The notes: generated by a model not told the origin, from the letters alone. Counted from the first letter of the stretch, positions 1-8,676 are shown. The stretch: DNA of 64,000 nt from Bacillus_BD oryzisoli (GCF_036670025.1 NZ_CP137640.1:902001-966000), one strand, 5' to 3'. Program-made: numbers and translations.

Positions 1-372
1 GCCTTTCTTAAATCAAAACAGGTGAATACCGCTGTTGCTTCTTCAAGTGAAATGGCAGTGATCAATAAATATTTAACCGTCACCAATACAAGTGATTATA
101 TCGATTTTCGTGTATCAGGGGACGAAGTTGTGAATGGCAAGCCAAATCCGGAAGTATTTTTAAAAGCGTGCGAGAAAGCGGATGTGTTACCGGCCAATGC
201 GCTTGTGCTTGAGGATTCTCCGGCTGGATTAAGGGCTGCTAAGAGTGCTGGGATTCCATCTTTCTTTATTCCGGATACGGTACGGGAAACAGTGGAGCTA
301 AGAGGATTGGTAACGGACGTCATGACTGACTTAGAAGAAGTAGAAAAGTATTTGCGCTCGTTATCTCATTAA
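1..372 (+). CDS. HAD-superfamily hydrolase (beta-phosphoglucomutase-like), 5' truncated by window edge
   Basis: C-terminal part of a HAD subfamily IA phosphatase or phosphomutase; the reading frame is open from base 1, so the start lies upstream. Visible motifs are the motif II region TAVASSS, the motif III lysine in NGKPNPE, and the motif IV acidic pair in LEDSPAG. These hold the phosphate and Mg2+ in this fold. The nucleophile Asp motif would lie upstream and is not visible. It ends 45 bp before a hydroxyacid dehydrogenase and KDPG aldolase, which suggests a sugar-phosphate role. Substrate cannot be deduced; HAD family assignment is firm. Confidence 0.88.
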   Translation, partial: AFLKSKQVNTAVASSSEMAVINKYLTVTNTSDYIDFRVSGDEVVNGKPNPEVFLKACEKADVLPANALVLEDSPAGLRAAKSAGIPSFFIPDTVRETVELRGLVTDVMTDLEEVEKYLRSLSH

Positions 373-417
373 TTCAGGAATTATTTTTATTAAACCGAAC
401 CAAATAGGAGTGGTTAC

Positions 418-1344
418 ATGGTGAAAGTATTAGTTACTCCAAGGTCTTTTGGAAAACACAGTGATGAAGCAAAGGAACTGTTGGAAGCAAAAGGAATTGA
501 AGTTGTTATTAATCCGTACGGACGAATTTTAACGGAAGAAGAAATGAAAAAAGAAATTGTAGATGTTGATGGAATTATTGTTGGTGTGGACCCATTGAAC
601 GCGGACATTCTTTCACATGCGAAAAATTTAAAGGCTATCTCTAAATATGGGGTAGGAACAGATAATATCGATTTGAACTATTGTAAAGAACATAGTATAG
701 AGGTATCAATTACAAGGAATGCCAATTCAGACTCTGTTGCAGATTTTGCGTTTACGTTAATGCTGTCAGTTGCCAGAAGAGTGGTGGAAGTTGACCGTGC
801 GTGCCGCCAGCTTGACTGGGGCAAAAAGACGAGCATGGAAATGTTTCGTAAAACACTTGGAGTGGTTGGAACCGGTGCAATCGGTAAAGGTGTGATCAAA
901 CGGGCAAAAGGATTTGAAATGGATATTCTTGCTTATGATCTTTATAAAGATGAAGCGTTTGCCAAGGAATATGGCGTTAAGTATGTTGAGTTAGATGAAT
1001 TGATTCAAAAAAGCGACTTTATCAGTCTTCATCTTCCTGCTACTGAAGAAACTCACGATATGATTGGTCCTAGAGAATTTGGCATGATGAAGGATACGGC
1101 AGTGCTTGTCAATACAGCCCGCGGCGAACTGGTGGACGAAGATGCACTTTTTGATGCATTAAAAAATAAAAAAATCTGGGGTGCAGGTCTGGACGTTTTC
1201 AAAAAAGAGCCGCCTGAAAATATGGGACTGCTTGAATTAGATAATATCATCATTGGTGCTCATTCTGGTGCCTCAACCTTTGAAGCTGTTAACAATATGA
1301 GCAGGATGGCTGCGGAGAATATTTTAAAAAATTTATTATCATAA
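418..1344 (+). CDS. D-isomer-specific 2-hydroxyacid dehydrogenase (phosphoglycerate dehydrogenase-like)
   Basis: A 308-residue NAD-dependent dehydrogenase, the short form without the C-terminal ACT domain of serine-pathway SerA. The Rossmann motif GVVGTGAIGKG lies near residue 145. The catalytic Arg is in NTARGELVDE (about residue 230), the Glu in KKEPPEN and the His in GAHSGAST (about 280). AGGAG lies 7 bases before the ATG. It sits between a HAD phosphatase and KDPG aldolase with short gaps, so I infer oxidation or reduction of a sugar-acid intermediate rather than serine synthesis. The exact substrate is unknown. Confidence 0.85.
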   Translation: MVKVLVTPRSFGKHSDEAKELLEAKGIEVVINPYGRILTEEEMKKEIVDVDGIIVGVDPLNADILSHAKNLKAISKYGVGTDNIDLNYCKEHSIEVSITRNANSDSVADFAFTLMLSVARRVVEVDRACRQLDWGKKTSMEMFRKTLGVVGTGAIGKGVIKRAKGFEMDILAYDLYKDEAFAKEYGVKYVELDELIQKSDFISLHLPATEETHDMIGPREFGMMKDTAVLVNTARGELVDEDALFDALKNKKIWGAGLDVFKKEPPENMGLLELDNIIIGAHSGASTFEAVNNMSRMAAENILKNLLS

Positions 1345-1386
1345 TGATGCAATATACATAAAAAATTTTGTCAGAGGTGAATGATA

Positions 1387-2034
1387 ATGGATAAAATAGA
1401 CATTATAGCAAAATTACGAGACGAAGCAATCGTTGCTGTTATTCGTGCAGAAAATAAGGAACAAGGTTTAAAGGTGAGTGATGCCATTCGCCAAGGCGGT
1501 ATTAAATTTCTTGAGTTAACCATGACGGTTCCAGGAGCATTAGACATTATTAAAGAACTATCTGAACGCTACAAAGGTGAAGACGTGGTAATCGGTGCAG
1601 GGACAGTTTTAGATCCAGAAACCGCCCGTCTTGCTATTTTAGCAGGAGCAGCCTATGTGGTCAGTCCTAATTTTTCACCAGAAATGATACAATTATGTAA
1701 TCGTTATAGAGTACCCGTTATGCCTGGTGTGATGACAGCAACGGAGGTTGTGAAAGCGATGGAGCTTGGTGTAGATGTGATCAAGGTCTTCCCTGGAGGA
1801 GCATTTGGTCCAAGCATCATTAAAGATTTCAAAGGACCGCTTCCACATGGAAACTTTATGCCAAGCGGCGGTGTTTCATTAGAGAATGCTGCTCAATGGA
1901 TTAAAAATGGTGCTTTTGCAATCGGTACAGGCAGTAGTTTAACAGCAGGTGCCAAAACAGGAGATTATGAATCTGTGACGAAGACAGCTGCTGAATTTGT
2001 TGCAATCGTTCGGAAAGCAAAAGGAAATAAATAA
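1387..2034 (+). CDS. eda: KDPG/KHG aldolase (2-dehydro-3-deoxy-phosphogluconate aldolase)
   Basis: Class I aldolase of about 215 residues, the normal family length. It cleaves 2-keto-3-deoxy-6-phosphogluconate to pyruvate and glyceraldehyde-3-phosphate, and often also 4-hydroxy-2-oxoglutarate. The Schiff-base lysine is in DVIKVFPGG, the catalytic Glu in KFLELTMTV, and the phosphate loop in MPSGGVSLEN and AIGTGSSL. An in-frame ATG at 1381 abuts the Shine-Dalgarno sequence AGAGGTGA, so the ATG at 1387 is the better start. It lies between the dehydrogenase and rpiA in one apparent operon. This implies use of uronates, gluconate-type or other keto-deoxy sugars. Confidence 0.9.
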   Translation: MDKIDIIAKLRDEAIVAVIRAENKEQGLKVSDAIRQGGIKFLELTMTVPGALDIIKELSERYKGEDVVIGAGTVLDPETARLAILAGAAYVVSPNFSPEMIQLCNRYRVPVMPGVMTATEVVKAMELGVDVIKVFPGGAFGPSIIKDFKGPLPHGNFMPSGGVSLENAAQWIKNGAFAIGTGSSLTAGAKTGDYESVTKTAAEFVAIVRKAKGNK

Positions 2035-2060
2035 GGATTCTAATGATTTGAGGAAGGTCA

Positions 2061-2729
2061 ATGGATACAAAAAAACTACTTGGTGATGAAGCTGCTAAAT
2101 ATGTAGAAGATAATATGATCGTAGGGCTTGGGTCCGGTACAACGGTAAACCATTTGGTTCGTGCCTTAGGAGAGCGGATCAAAGAAGGCTTGCAAATCAA
2201 GGCTGTTTCTTCTTCAGAAAAGACATGTAAACTTGCTAAAGAAGTGGGAATACCGCTAATCGATATTAATATGGTTGAGCAGATCGATTTAACAATAGAC
2301 GGCGCAAATGAAATCGAAAGAAATACCCTTTTTGCGATAAAAGGCGGAGGCGGGTCATTATTATATGAAAAAATAATGACTCTTCATTCGAAAGAAGTTA
2401 TCTGGATTGTTGATGAAGAAAAGATTGTTCATCAGCTTGGTAAGTTTCGTCTCCCTGTAGAAGTAATCCCATATGGCTGTCACAAACTGTTTAGAATGTT
2501 TTTTGAAAAACAATACAAACCGGTGTTGCGTAAAAATAAAGATGGTTTGTTTGTTACCGATAGCGGACATTGGATTATTGATTTACATTTAGAGAAAATT
2601 GATCATCCGAAAAAACTGGCAGATTGGTTAAAAAGTCTAACCGGGGTTGTTGAGCATGGATTATTCCTTCAGTGTGTAGATAGGGTACTTGTAGGAAACA
2701 ATGATCAAATAAAGGTATTTGAAAAGTAA
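2061..2729 (+). CDS. rpiA: Ribose-5-phosphate isomerase A
   Basis: A 222-residue RpiA, interconverting ribose-5-phosphate and ribulose-5-phosphate. The phosphate-binding loop is GLGSGTTVNHLV (residues 21-32), the catalytic Asp region is TIDGANEI, and KGGGGSLLYEKI carries the active-site Lys and Glu. Length matches the family. It starts 26 bp after the aldolase stop behind GAGGAAGG. From general knowledge, many bacilli rely on the unrelated RpiB, so an RpiA inside a sugar-acid operon may be a pathway-specific copy; that part is inference. Confidence 0.92.
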   Translation: MDTKKLLGDEAAKYVEDNMIVGLGSGTTVNHLVRALGERIKEGLQIKAVSSSEKTCKLAKEVGIPLIDINMVEQIDLTIDGANEIERNTLFAIKGGGGSLLYEKIMTLHSKEVIWIVDEEKIVHQLGKFRLPVEVIPYGCHKLFRMFFEKQYKPVLRKNKDGLFVTDSGHWIIDLHLEKIDHPKKLADWLKSLTGVVEHGLFLQCVDRVLVGNNDQIKVFEK

Positions 2730-2749
2730 TATAGGTAGGTGCCCTAATT

Positions 2750-3331
2750 GTGAATGAAACAAATCAGTATGTGGTTTATCCAGATAAAGTTCGAAGTATT
2801 ATATCAATTGCAGTCTATTTAGCATTTGTCTTTTTAGAAGCATATATACTTTTTACTAGTGATTTAAATTTCATGTGGAATATTCTCTTAGTTATTTTGA
2901 TGGCTTTTCTATTGTGGCAGGTATATCAAAGCTATAAGACAATGTTAAAGGACCAACCGCTACTGGAGATTTCCGACAAAGGAATAAGGGACTATACCTC
3001 TAGTGTTGATCTTGGTCTCATTCCTTGGAAAGTGGTTGAAAAAATAGAAACCTATCCAGGTCAGTCAAGTTTACAAATTGGTATAGTCGTTTCTAAGCCT
3101 TATTCATTTCAAAATAGCAGCAGTAAAAATGCTAAAAAGATTGCTGATCGAAATCGCCAGCGAACGGGTTACGCCCTGTCAATTGACGGATTTTCCTTTC
3201 GTAACAAGAAGTTAAAGGAAATTTTTCATAAGTTTAAAGAATATGGACAAAAAAATAATCCAGCCATTATTTTTAATGAATACGAAGACCCTCTTATAAA
3301 ATTGGCGAAGAAAAACAAAAAGAAGAAATAA
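2750..3331 (+). CDS. Two-helix membrane protein of unknown function (STM3941-like)
   Basis: A 193-residue protein with a GTG start, preceded by TAGGTAGGTG 8 bases upstream. Two adjacent hydrophobic helices lie at about residues 13-60. A soluble C-terminal half follows, resembling PH-like membrane-protein families (WKVVEKIETYPG region), and the tail is very Lys-rich. It lies 20 bp after rpiA and is probably the last gene of the operon. No catalytic motif is visible, so function is unknown; a scaffold or signalling role is only a guess. Confidence 0.65.
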   Translation: MNETNQYVVYPDKVRSIISIAVYLAFVFLEAYILFTSDLNFMWNILLVILMAFLLWQVYQSYKTMLKDQPLLEISDKGIRDYTSSVDLGLIPWKVVEKIETYPGQSSLQIGIVVSKPYSFQNSSSKNAKKIADRNRQRTGYALSIDGFSFRNKKLKEIFHKFKEYGQKNNPAIIFNEYEDPLIKLAKKNKKKK

Positions 3332-3582
3332 TTTTTTAGAAATGATTAAAAAAGAAGAAATTATCTTTTTGTTATGGTAATATGTACTGCGGCAGCCATT
3401 TTTACCAGAAGTTCTTTTCCTAAGAATGTATGGAATAGCCATACGGTACAGGGGAGAAAATAGGTATGACCATTATCCTTCATACTTCGAGGATAAATAT
3501 GCAATAGCATCATACTGCATTAAAAATATGGTTCATATGGTGAAATGATTTTAACCTATAATAAGAAAAGGGGTTTTTAACC

Positions 3583-3849
3583 ATGGCAGAAAAAACTTTT
3601 ACCATTATTGATGAAGCAGGAATCCATGCACGTCCTGCAACTATCCTAGTAAATACAGCGAATAAATTTAGTTCAGATGTTAGTCTGGCATATAACGGAA
3701 AAAGTGTTAACCTAAAATCAATCATGGGTGTTATGTCACTAGGCGTTGCAAAAGGGGCAGAGGTAACTGTAACTGCTACAGGTGCTGATGAAGAAGATGT
3801 GATTAATGCACTAACTGAAACAATGAAAGAAAATAAATTAATTGGCTAA
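3583..3849 (+). CDS. ptsH: Phosphocarrier protein HPr, stand-alone copy
   Basis: An 88-residue HPr, the standard length. The phosphorylatable His15 is in EAGIHARPAT and the HPr-kinase target Ser46 is in LKSIMGVMSLG. Both regulatory sites are therefore intact, which excludes the Crh paralogue, where position 15 is Gln. HPr passes phosphate from enzyme I to sugar permeases and, when phosphorylated on Ser46, acts with CcpA. No ptsI follows; the gene has its own strong terminator. A TATAAT at 3556-3561 and AAGAAAAGGGG upstream support separate transcription. It could be the only HPr or an extra copy. Confidence 0.92.
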   Translation: MAEKTFTIIDEAGIHARPATILVNTANKFSSDVSLAYNGKSVNLKSIMGVMSLGVAKGAEVTVTATGADEEDVINALTETMKENKLIG

Positions 3850-3863
3850 TAAGGTCAAAGATA

Positions 3864-3903
3864 AAGCAGTATAATAGGTCGGCCTATTATACTGCTTTTT
3901 TAT
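3864..3903 (+). terminator. Rho-independent terminator of ptsH
   Basis: A perfect 15-bp stem (3864-3878 with 3883-3897) has a 4-base loop, and the T run starts inside the 3' arm. Confidence 0.93.
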
Positions 3904-3948
3904 TTATAGGATAAGAATCATTTATATATAGGACTATTATCGTGTGCT

Positions 3949-3976
3949 TTTAACTTGAAAGTAGTAATAGTATAAT
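3949..3976 (+). promoter_or_regulatory. Sigma-A-like promoter of the DEAD-box helicase gene
   Basis: TTTAAC (3949-3954), a 16-base spacer and a perfect TATAAT (3971-3976), 33 bases before the helicase ATG and just after the ptsH terminator. Confidence 0.55.
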
Positions 3977-4008
3977 GAAGCAAACAGTTTCTTAAAAAGG
4001 AGAATAGA

Positions 4009-5193
4009 ATGTCTGAAAATCAACAACTAATAAGCAGGCTAAAAGATTCAATCCAACAGGTGTGGAAAAAAGCCGGTTTTTCACAGCCAACCTCGATTCA
4101 GTCCTATGCCATTCCGCACATCCTGGAGAAAAAGGATGTGATTGCCCAGTCACCGACCGGTACGGGAAAGACATTAGCGTATTTGCTGCCGGTATTGAAT
4201 ATGATTGATGCGGAGAACAAAGCGGTGCAGGCAGTCATTCTTGCATCATCCCAAGAACTTGTCATGCAAATCTTAGATGAAATCCAAAAGTGGGCAGAAG
4301 GCAGTGGAATTAGATGTGCATCTTTTATCGGTGGAGCAAATGTAAAGCGGCAGCTGGAAAAATTAAAAAAACATCCTCACATTGCTGTTGGTACTCCAGG
4401 CCGGGTGCATGAGCTAATTAAACAAAAAAAGCTAAAAATGCATGAAGTGAAAATGGTTGTCCTTGATGAAGGTGACCAGCTGTTGGTACCTGAGCATACC
4501 GATACTGTCCAACAGATTGTGAAATCAACCTTAAGTGATCGACAAGTGGTTCTTTTTTCAGCAACCTTGCCGGATTCGATTGTCAGTATCGCAAAAGAAC
4601 TTACAAATCATGCAGAAATCATTTCTGTGAAAAAGGATGAAACCATTAATGCTGAAAAAGTAAATCATATTTATTTTTTCAGTGAACAACGGGATAAAAT
4701 TAAATTGCTCGAGAAAATTTCCCGTTTAAAAGCGCTAAAAGCGCTTGTGTTTGTCAAAGATATTGGGAATTTAACCGTTATCGCTGAAAAGCTGCAATTT
4801 AAGAAAATAAACGTCAGTATTCTTCATAGCGATTTAAATAAAATGGAACGTCAAAAGGCATTACGGAATTTTCGCGACGGAAAAACATCGATGCTAATCT
4901 CGACAGATGTGGCAGCAAGGGGACTCGATATTGAAGGCATTACACATGTCGTTCATTACGATTTCCCAAAGGATCTTAATCAATATGTTCACCGCTCAGG
5001 GAGAACAGGAAGATTTGGTGCAGCCGGGACGGTTATTTCTCTTGTGACAGAAAGGGAAGAGCGTGACTTGAAAAAGTTTGCAAAGGAAATAGGTGTCCGT
5101 GCTGAACTCAAAAGATTCCATGGTGAAGGTATCGTTGAAGGTAAATCCACTCCGATAAAACGTAAGGATGCTCATCCCCGCATAAAGTCATAA
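4009..5193 (+). CDS. DEAD-box ATP-dependent RNA helicase
   Basis: A 394-residue minimal DEAD-box helicase that unwinds RNA duplexes. Visible are the Q motif (FSQPTSIQ), Walker A SPTGTGKT (about residue 48), motif Ib TPGR, motif II written DEGD rather than DEAD, motif III SAT, motif V STDVAARGLDIEG and motif VI HRSGRTGRFG. A short basic tail replaces the long C-terminal RNA-binding domains of larger paralogues. Size and variant motif II recall B. subtilis YfmL, a ribosome-assembly helicase; that link is from memory. The gene appears monocistronic with a good SD (AAGGAG) 7 bases before the ATG. Confidence 0.93.
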   Translation: MSENQQLISRLKDSIQQVWKKAGFSQPTSIQSYAIPHILEKKDVIAQSPTGTGKTLAYLLPVLNMIDAENKAVQAVILASSQELVMQILDEIQKWAEGSGIRCASFIGGANVKRQLEKLKKHPHIAVGTPGRVHELIKQKKLKMHEVKMVVLDEGDQLLVPEHTDTVQQIVKSTLSDRQVVLFSATLPDSIVSIAKELTNHAEIISVKKDETINAEKVNHIYFFSEQRDKIKLLEKISRLKALKALVFVKDIGNLTVIAEKLQFKKINVSILHSDLNKMERQKALRNFRDGKTSMLISTDVAARGLDIEGITHVVHYDFPKDLNQYVHRSGRTGRFGAAGTVISLVTEREERDLKKFAKEIGVRAELKRFHGEGIVEGKSTPIKRKDAHPRIKS

Positions 5194-5243
5194 AAACAAG
5201 TCATACTACCACTGTAAGCTGATTCTAAAAGGAGTGGTAGGTA

Positions 5244-5378
5244 ATGGGAAGAACGAAACGCGGAAATGCAAATGCACAGCGTAATAAAAATAAAAAAGAA
5301 GCGAATCGTACAAGTGAAGAATTAGTTGAATTTCAAACTGGAACGAAAGAGCGTGGAGCAAGACCGACATTAGATTAA
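5244..5378 (+). CDS. Small basic protein, 44 residues, unknown function
   Basis: A short gene with an excellent SD (AAAGGAGTGG) before the ATG and its own terminator 11 bases after the stop, which argues that it is real. The product starts MGRTKRGN, is rich in Asn, Lys and Arg in its first half and ends acidic or neutral (RPTLD). It has no signal peptide or membrane segment. Its beginning resembles that of the small protein encoded at 30026-30190 (MGRGKSF). Small charged proteins of this kind in spore formers are often spore core components, but I cannot name a family. Confidence 0.6.
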   Translation: MGRTKRGNANAQRNKNKKEANRTSEELVEFQTGTKERGARPTLD

Positions 5379-5388
5379 CAATAAAAAA

Positions 5389-5421
5389 ACAAGGCATCCT
5401 TGGGGGATACCTTGTTTTTTT
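5389..5421. terminator. Terminator shared by two convergent genes
   Basis: A stem of ACAAGG-N-ATCC against GGAT-N-CCTTGT with one C-A mismatch, flanked by A and T runs. It lies between the 44-residue gene on the plus strand and the FAD-Rieske gene on the minus strand and could serve both. Confidence 0.85.
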
Positions 5422-5432
5422 ATTGTTAATTG

Positions 5433-6965
5433 TTATTCAATCCGTCGCAGCGGTTTATTCGTTGGTCCTTCAATGACCTCTCCATCATAAGAATAGCGGG
5501 AGCCATGGCATGGGCAATCCCATGTCCTGTCCCCATGGTTCCATTCACATTCACAACCGAGATGCGTGCAGGTGGTGTCAACAATATGCAATTTACCCTC
5601 ATGATCTCGATAGGCACCAGCCCGCTCACCATTAAACATAACGGGAGCACCTTCATCATTTTTTAAATCATTTGGATCTGTTGGCAAATACTGAAGCTTT
5701 CCTTTTAACAGATGTCCTGCTACATCTGTATTAATGCTGATAAACTTTTTTATTGTAGGATCTGACTTCTTAGGACGGGTTGGTGAGAAGAGATCCCGAT
5801 AAGGATTTTCCTTTTCGAGAATCGTGTCCGCCAAAAGCATGGCGGCCGTCGTGCCGTTCGTCATTCCCCATTTGCGATAACCAGTTGCAATGAGAATATT
5901 CGGCTTTTGAACGGTTATTGACCCAATATAAGGAATTTTATCAAGTGTAATTAAATCCTGGGTACTCCAGCGATATGAATACTCTTCAATTCCAAATGTC
6001 TTATTAGCAAATTCCTCTAAAGCTAGATAATGTGATAAAGTATCCGGACCCTGGCCTGTTTGATGATTATCACCGCCTACCAAAATAAGCGGCTCACCGT
6101 TAACAGGTGTATACCGTATAGAGCGAACTGGATTTTTATCAACACTTACATACATTCCGCCCGGGTATGGCTTTTTCGCTTTAATGCCAATCACATAGGA
6201 GCGTTCAGGATACATTCTCGTAAAATAAAGACCCTCTTTATCAAAAAATGGAAAGTGCGTGGCGATGATCACATATTTACAGGATACCCGGTTACCGTCT
6301 CTTGTGATAACTTTTGGAATATCATTTTCTTCTTCAATATCTGTTGCAGTTGTTTGTTCAAAAAGGAGACCGCCTTTTTCCGTAAAATCAATTGCAAGCT
6401 GTTTTAAGTATTTCAACGGATGAAACTGGGCCTGACCTTTCATGGAAAGAGCGTTTTTTATTTGAATGTCAAACGGTATTGAGGTATGAAGATTACCGGT
6501 GATGCCCAATTTTTTATAGGCTTCTGCCTCTTTTTGTACTTTATTGGCATATTCATCCGTTATGGCATAGATAAAGGCATCCTCTTCACTAAAATCACAA
6601 TCGATGTTTTTCTCCTGAATGGTTTTCTTAACAAAGTTCAAGGCATCATCTGCTGACTGATAGTAAAGTTTTGCCATTTCTTCACCGAAATGTGCAATCA
6701 ATTCATCGTAAATCAGCCCATGCTGGGCAGTTATTTTGGCAGTCGTATGACCTGTCGTGCCGTTTAAAATGTTCCCTGCTTCGAGTATCGCAACGTTTAA
6801 GCCCTCTTTCTTTAACAGGTATCCTGCAGTAATACCTGTAATACCTCCGCCAACAATGGCTACATCAACTGAGATATCCTTAGTTAGTTTTTCAGCAGTC
6901 GGCAGGGAAACTTCCCGCCAATATGGCTCTGGAAACTGCGGCATTGAATGGGATGAAGCTGTCAT
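5433..6965 (-). CDS. yhfW: FAD-dependent oxidoreductase with C-terminal Rieske [2Fe-2S] domain
   Basis: 510 residues. An N-terminal DAO-type FAD domain carries the dinucleotide motif AIVGGGITGITAGYLL (about residues 37-52) and extends to about residue 400. A Rieske domain follows, with ligands CTHLGC and CPCHGS near residues 465-490. This fusion matches B. subtilis YhfW. The substrate is unknown; the architecture implies electron transfer between an amine or other small substrate and the iron-sulfur centre. The start is supported by AGGAGGAA seven bases upstream. The gene stands alone and ends at a terminator shared with its convergent neighbour. Confidence 0.9.
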   Translation of the reverse strand: MTASSHSMPQFPEPYWREVSLPTAEKLTKDISVDVAIVGGGITGITAGYLLKKEGLNVAILEAGNILNGTTGHTTAKITAQHGLIYDELIAHFGEEMAKLYYQSADDALNFVKKTIQEKNIDCDFSEEDAFIYAITDEYANKVQKEAEAYKKLGITGNLHTSIPFDIQIKNALSMKGQAQFHPLKYLKQLAIDFTEKGGLLFEQTTATDIEEENDIPKVITRDGNRVSCKYVIIATHFPFFDKEGLYFTRMYPERSYVIGIKAKKPYPGGMYVSVDKNPVRSIRYTPVNGEPLILVGGDNHQTGQGPDTLSHYLALEEFANKTFGIEEYSYRWSTQDLITLDKIPYIGSITVQKPNILIATGYRKWGMTNGTTAAMLLADTILEKENPYRDLFSPTRPKKSDPTIKKFISINTDVAGHLLKGKLQYLPTDPNDLKNDEGAPVMFNGERAGAYRDHEGKLHIVDTTCTHLGCECEWNHGDRTWDCPCHGSRYSYDGEVIEGPTNKPLRRIE

Positions 6966-7077
6966 TGGAAATTCCTCCTGTTATTACATATATAGTTAAT
7001 TTTTCCAACCAACAGCAGTTGTATGCACACTACCACACTCAAATTTACATTACCGCCGTGAAGAGGGGCATCTTCAT

Positions 7078-7120
7078 CGCATTACCGCATTGGGGGCCTG
7101 TCCCCCAATGCGGCAGTGCG
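7078..7120. repeat. Palindromic repeat, family A copy 1
   Basis: 19-bp arms (two mismatches) around a five-base CCTGT loop flanked by G5 and C5. The outer TTAATGTGC sequence recalls the copies at 46037 and 63334. It lies between divergent genes (yhfW and the germination operon). There is no T run, so it is unlikely to be a terminator. Confidence 0.85.
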
Positions 7121-7147
7121 TTAATGTGCTGATAAATGTGGTTTTTT

Positions 7148-7177
7148 TGGATAAAATTTCACGGGTTTGACATGATA
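7148..7177 (+). promoter_or_regulatory. Sigma-G-like promoter of the first germination operon
   Basis: TGGATA (7148-7153), a 17-base spacer and CATGATA (7171-7177). From memory the forespore sigma-G consensus is about TGAATA-N17/18-CATACTA. Position and gene content fit, but this is a pattern match only. Confidence 0.5.
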
Positions 7178-7233
7178 AGGGGTGATGGAGGTTTGGTTTA
7201 TATTGGGATTAAGTCTTTAAATGAGGAGAGAAA

Positions 7234-7485
7234 ATGGTTACTTTTGCATTTTTGGCTGTATTTTTTTTGTTAGGCAGTGTGATTGTTTTGATTGATATCA
7301 TTTTATTAGACCAATCATTTATGGAAGTTTTAAGGAATATGTTTTATTTTCAGCTTATCCAAGACAGAGTGATTCTCTACTCAACCTGTATAGTCGGTTT
7401 TATATGGGCAGTTGTCGTGGATATTCGAATCAGAAGAAAAAAGGGAAACCACAAGGAACGACTTTCTCAAAAAAGAATGAAATGA
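7234..7485 (+). CDS. Small two-helix membrane protein, candidate germinant-receptor D subunit
   Basis: 83 residues. There is one hydrophobic helix at about 4-26, a second at about 47-65, and a basic tail (RIRRKKGNHKER). GAGGAGAG precedes the ATG at good spacing. It is the first gene of the operon containing the B, A and C germinant-receptor subunits, separated from the B gene by only about 40 bases. Small two-helix D proteins that modulate germinant receptors are known from Bacillus species, and size, topology and location all fit. The assignment is by context, not by a recognised sequence motif. Confidence 0.7.
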   Translation: MVTFAFLAVFFLLGSVIVLIDIILLDQSFMEVLRNMFYFQLIQDRVILYSTCIVGFIWAVVVDIRIRRKKGNHKERLSQKRMK

Positions 7486-7527
7486 TTAATTACTGGTGTT
7501 CCTTCTATATAGAGGATGTGTTTCTAC

Positions 7528-8646
7528 ATGGAAAAGGAAAATTTATCACTAGCTCAATTATTAGCATTGATATACATTTTTTTACTAGGCAGTGCCATTA
7601 TCATGGGAGCTGGTACAGAATTAAGGCAAAATTCTTGGATTGCCATCGCAATCGCTACTGTACTGGGGACGGGCATCATGTATGGCTTTTACACTTTGAA
7701 CAGGCTGCTTCCGAATCGTAATCTATTTGAAATCATGGAGTATGGTTTTACAAGGCCAATTGCTATTTTTATCTCCGTTTTCTATATCATTTATTTTCTA
7801 TATATTTCTTCGCGATTGAACCGTGATTTTTCAGAATTGATCTCAACCGCGATTCTCCCCCTTACTCCGATTGAATTGATTTCTCTAACCGTTATGCTCG
7901 TCATTATCTATATTTTATATCTAGGGATTGAAGTGCTGGCAAGGGTATCTGAAATTTTTTTCCCGTATTTGATAGGATTTATATTTTTACTTATCATCCT
8001 TTTATTTGCCAGTGGCAGAATTAATTTTGAAAACGCACAGCCAATTCTTGGGGATGGATTCATGCCGGTTATTAAGGGAATATTTCCTGGATTGATTACC
8101 TTTCCTTTCGGTGAATTGATTGTTTTTACTGTGATCCTGTCAAGTGTAACCCTTTTCAAAAAGGCTAAAAAAGTGGTCCTACTAGGAGTCATTTTTGCCG
8201 GCTTTTCCCTTGCCTTCGCAACGATTATTATGCTGATGGCCTTAGGCGCAGATACAATGGAGTTTTCGGCTTTTCCATTGCTGTCAGCGGCAAGGAAAAT
8301 CTCCATTGCCAATTTTATTGAACGTACAGATGCACTTGTCGTCTTTATTATGTTGTTAGGTATTTTGGTCAAAAGTTCCATTTTCTTTTATGCGAGTTTA
8401 AAAGGAATTGAATATATCTTTCGTATCCCATACCGATATTTTACTTTTCCAATTGGGATGCTTGTATCCTGTTATTCAATTTGGGTGTCAGCCAATTTCG
8501 CTGAACATGTGGAGGAGGGCTTAGTATTTGTTACACGTTATCTTCATCCGCCCATGCAGTTTGGCATTCCCGCCATGCTGTTAGGGGTCTGTCTTTTGAA
8601 AAGAAAAAAGCGGCAAAAGACAAATGAAAATTCAACTACAGGCTAA
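7528..8646 (+). CDS. Spore germination protein, GerAB/GerBB family (permease-like B subunit)
   Basis: About 372 residues with roughly ten hydrophobic helices, typical of the spore permease family (APC superfamily fold). It is the subunit that binds germinant in the spore inner membrane. The opening ISLAQL-type segment (LSLAQLLALIYIF) and a glycine-rich first helix are typical. An ATG at 7516 directly abuts the SD GAGG, so the ATG at 7528 is more plausible. Subunit order here is B-A-C, unlike the A-B-C order of classical gerA and of the second operon in this window. The germinant is unknown. Confidence 0.9.
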   Translation: MEKENLSLAQLLALIYIFLLGSAIIMGAGTELRQNSWIAIAIATVLGTGIMYGFYTLNRLLPNRNLFEIMEYGFTRPIAIFISVFYIIYFLYISSRLNRDFSELISTAILPLTPIELISLTVMLVIIYILYLGIEVLARVSEIFFPYLIGFIFLLIILLFASGRINFENAQPILGDGFMPVIKGIFPGLITFPFGELIVFTVILSSVTLFKKAKKVVLLGVIFAGFSLAFATIIMLMALGADTMEFSAFPLLSAARKISIANFIERTDALVVFIMLLGILVKSSIFFYASLKGIEYIFRIPYRYFTFPIGMLVSCYSIWVSANFAEHVEEGLVFVTRYLHPPMQFGIPAMLLGVCLLKRKKRQKTNENSTTG

Positions 8647-8676
8647 TTAAAAATCAGACTATCGAAACGGGGTGAG

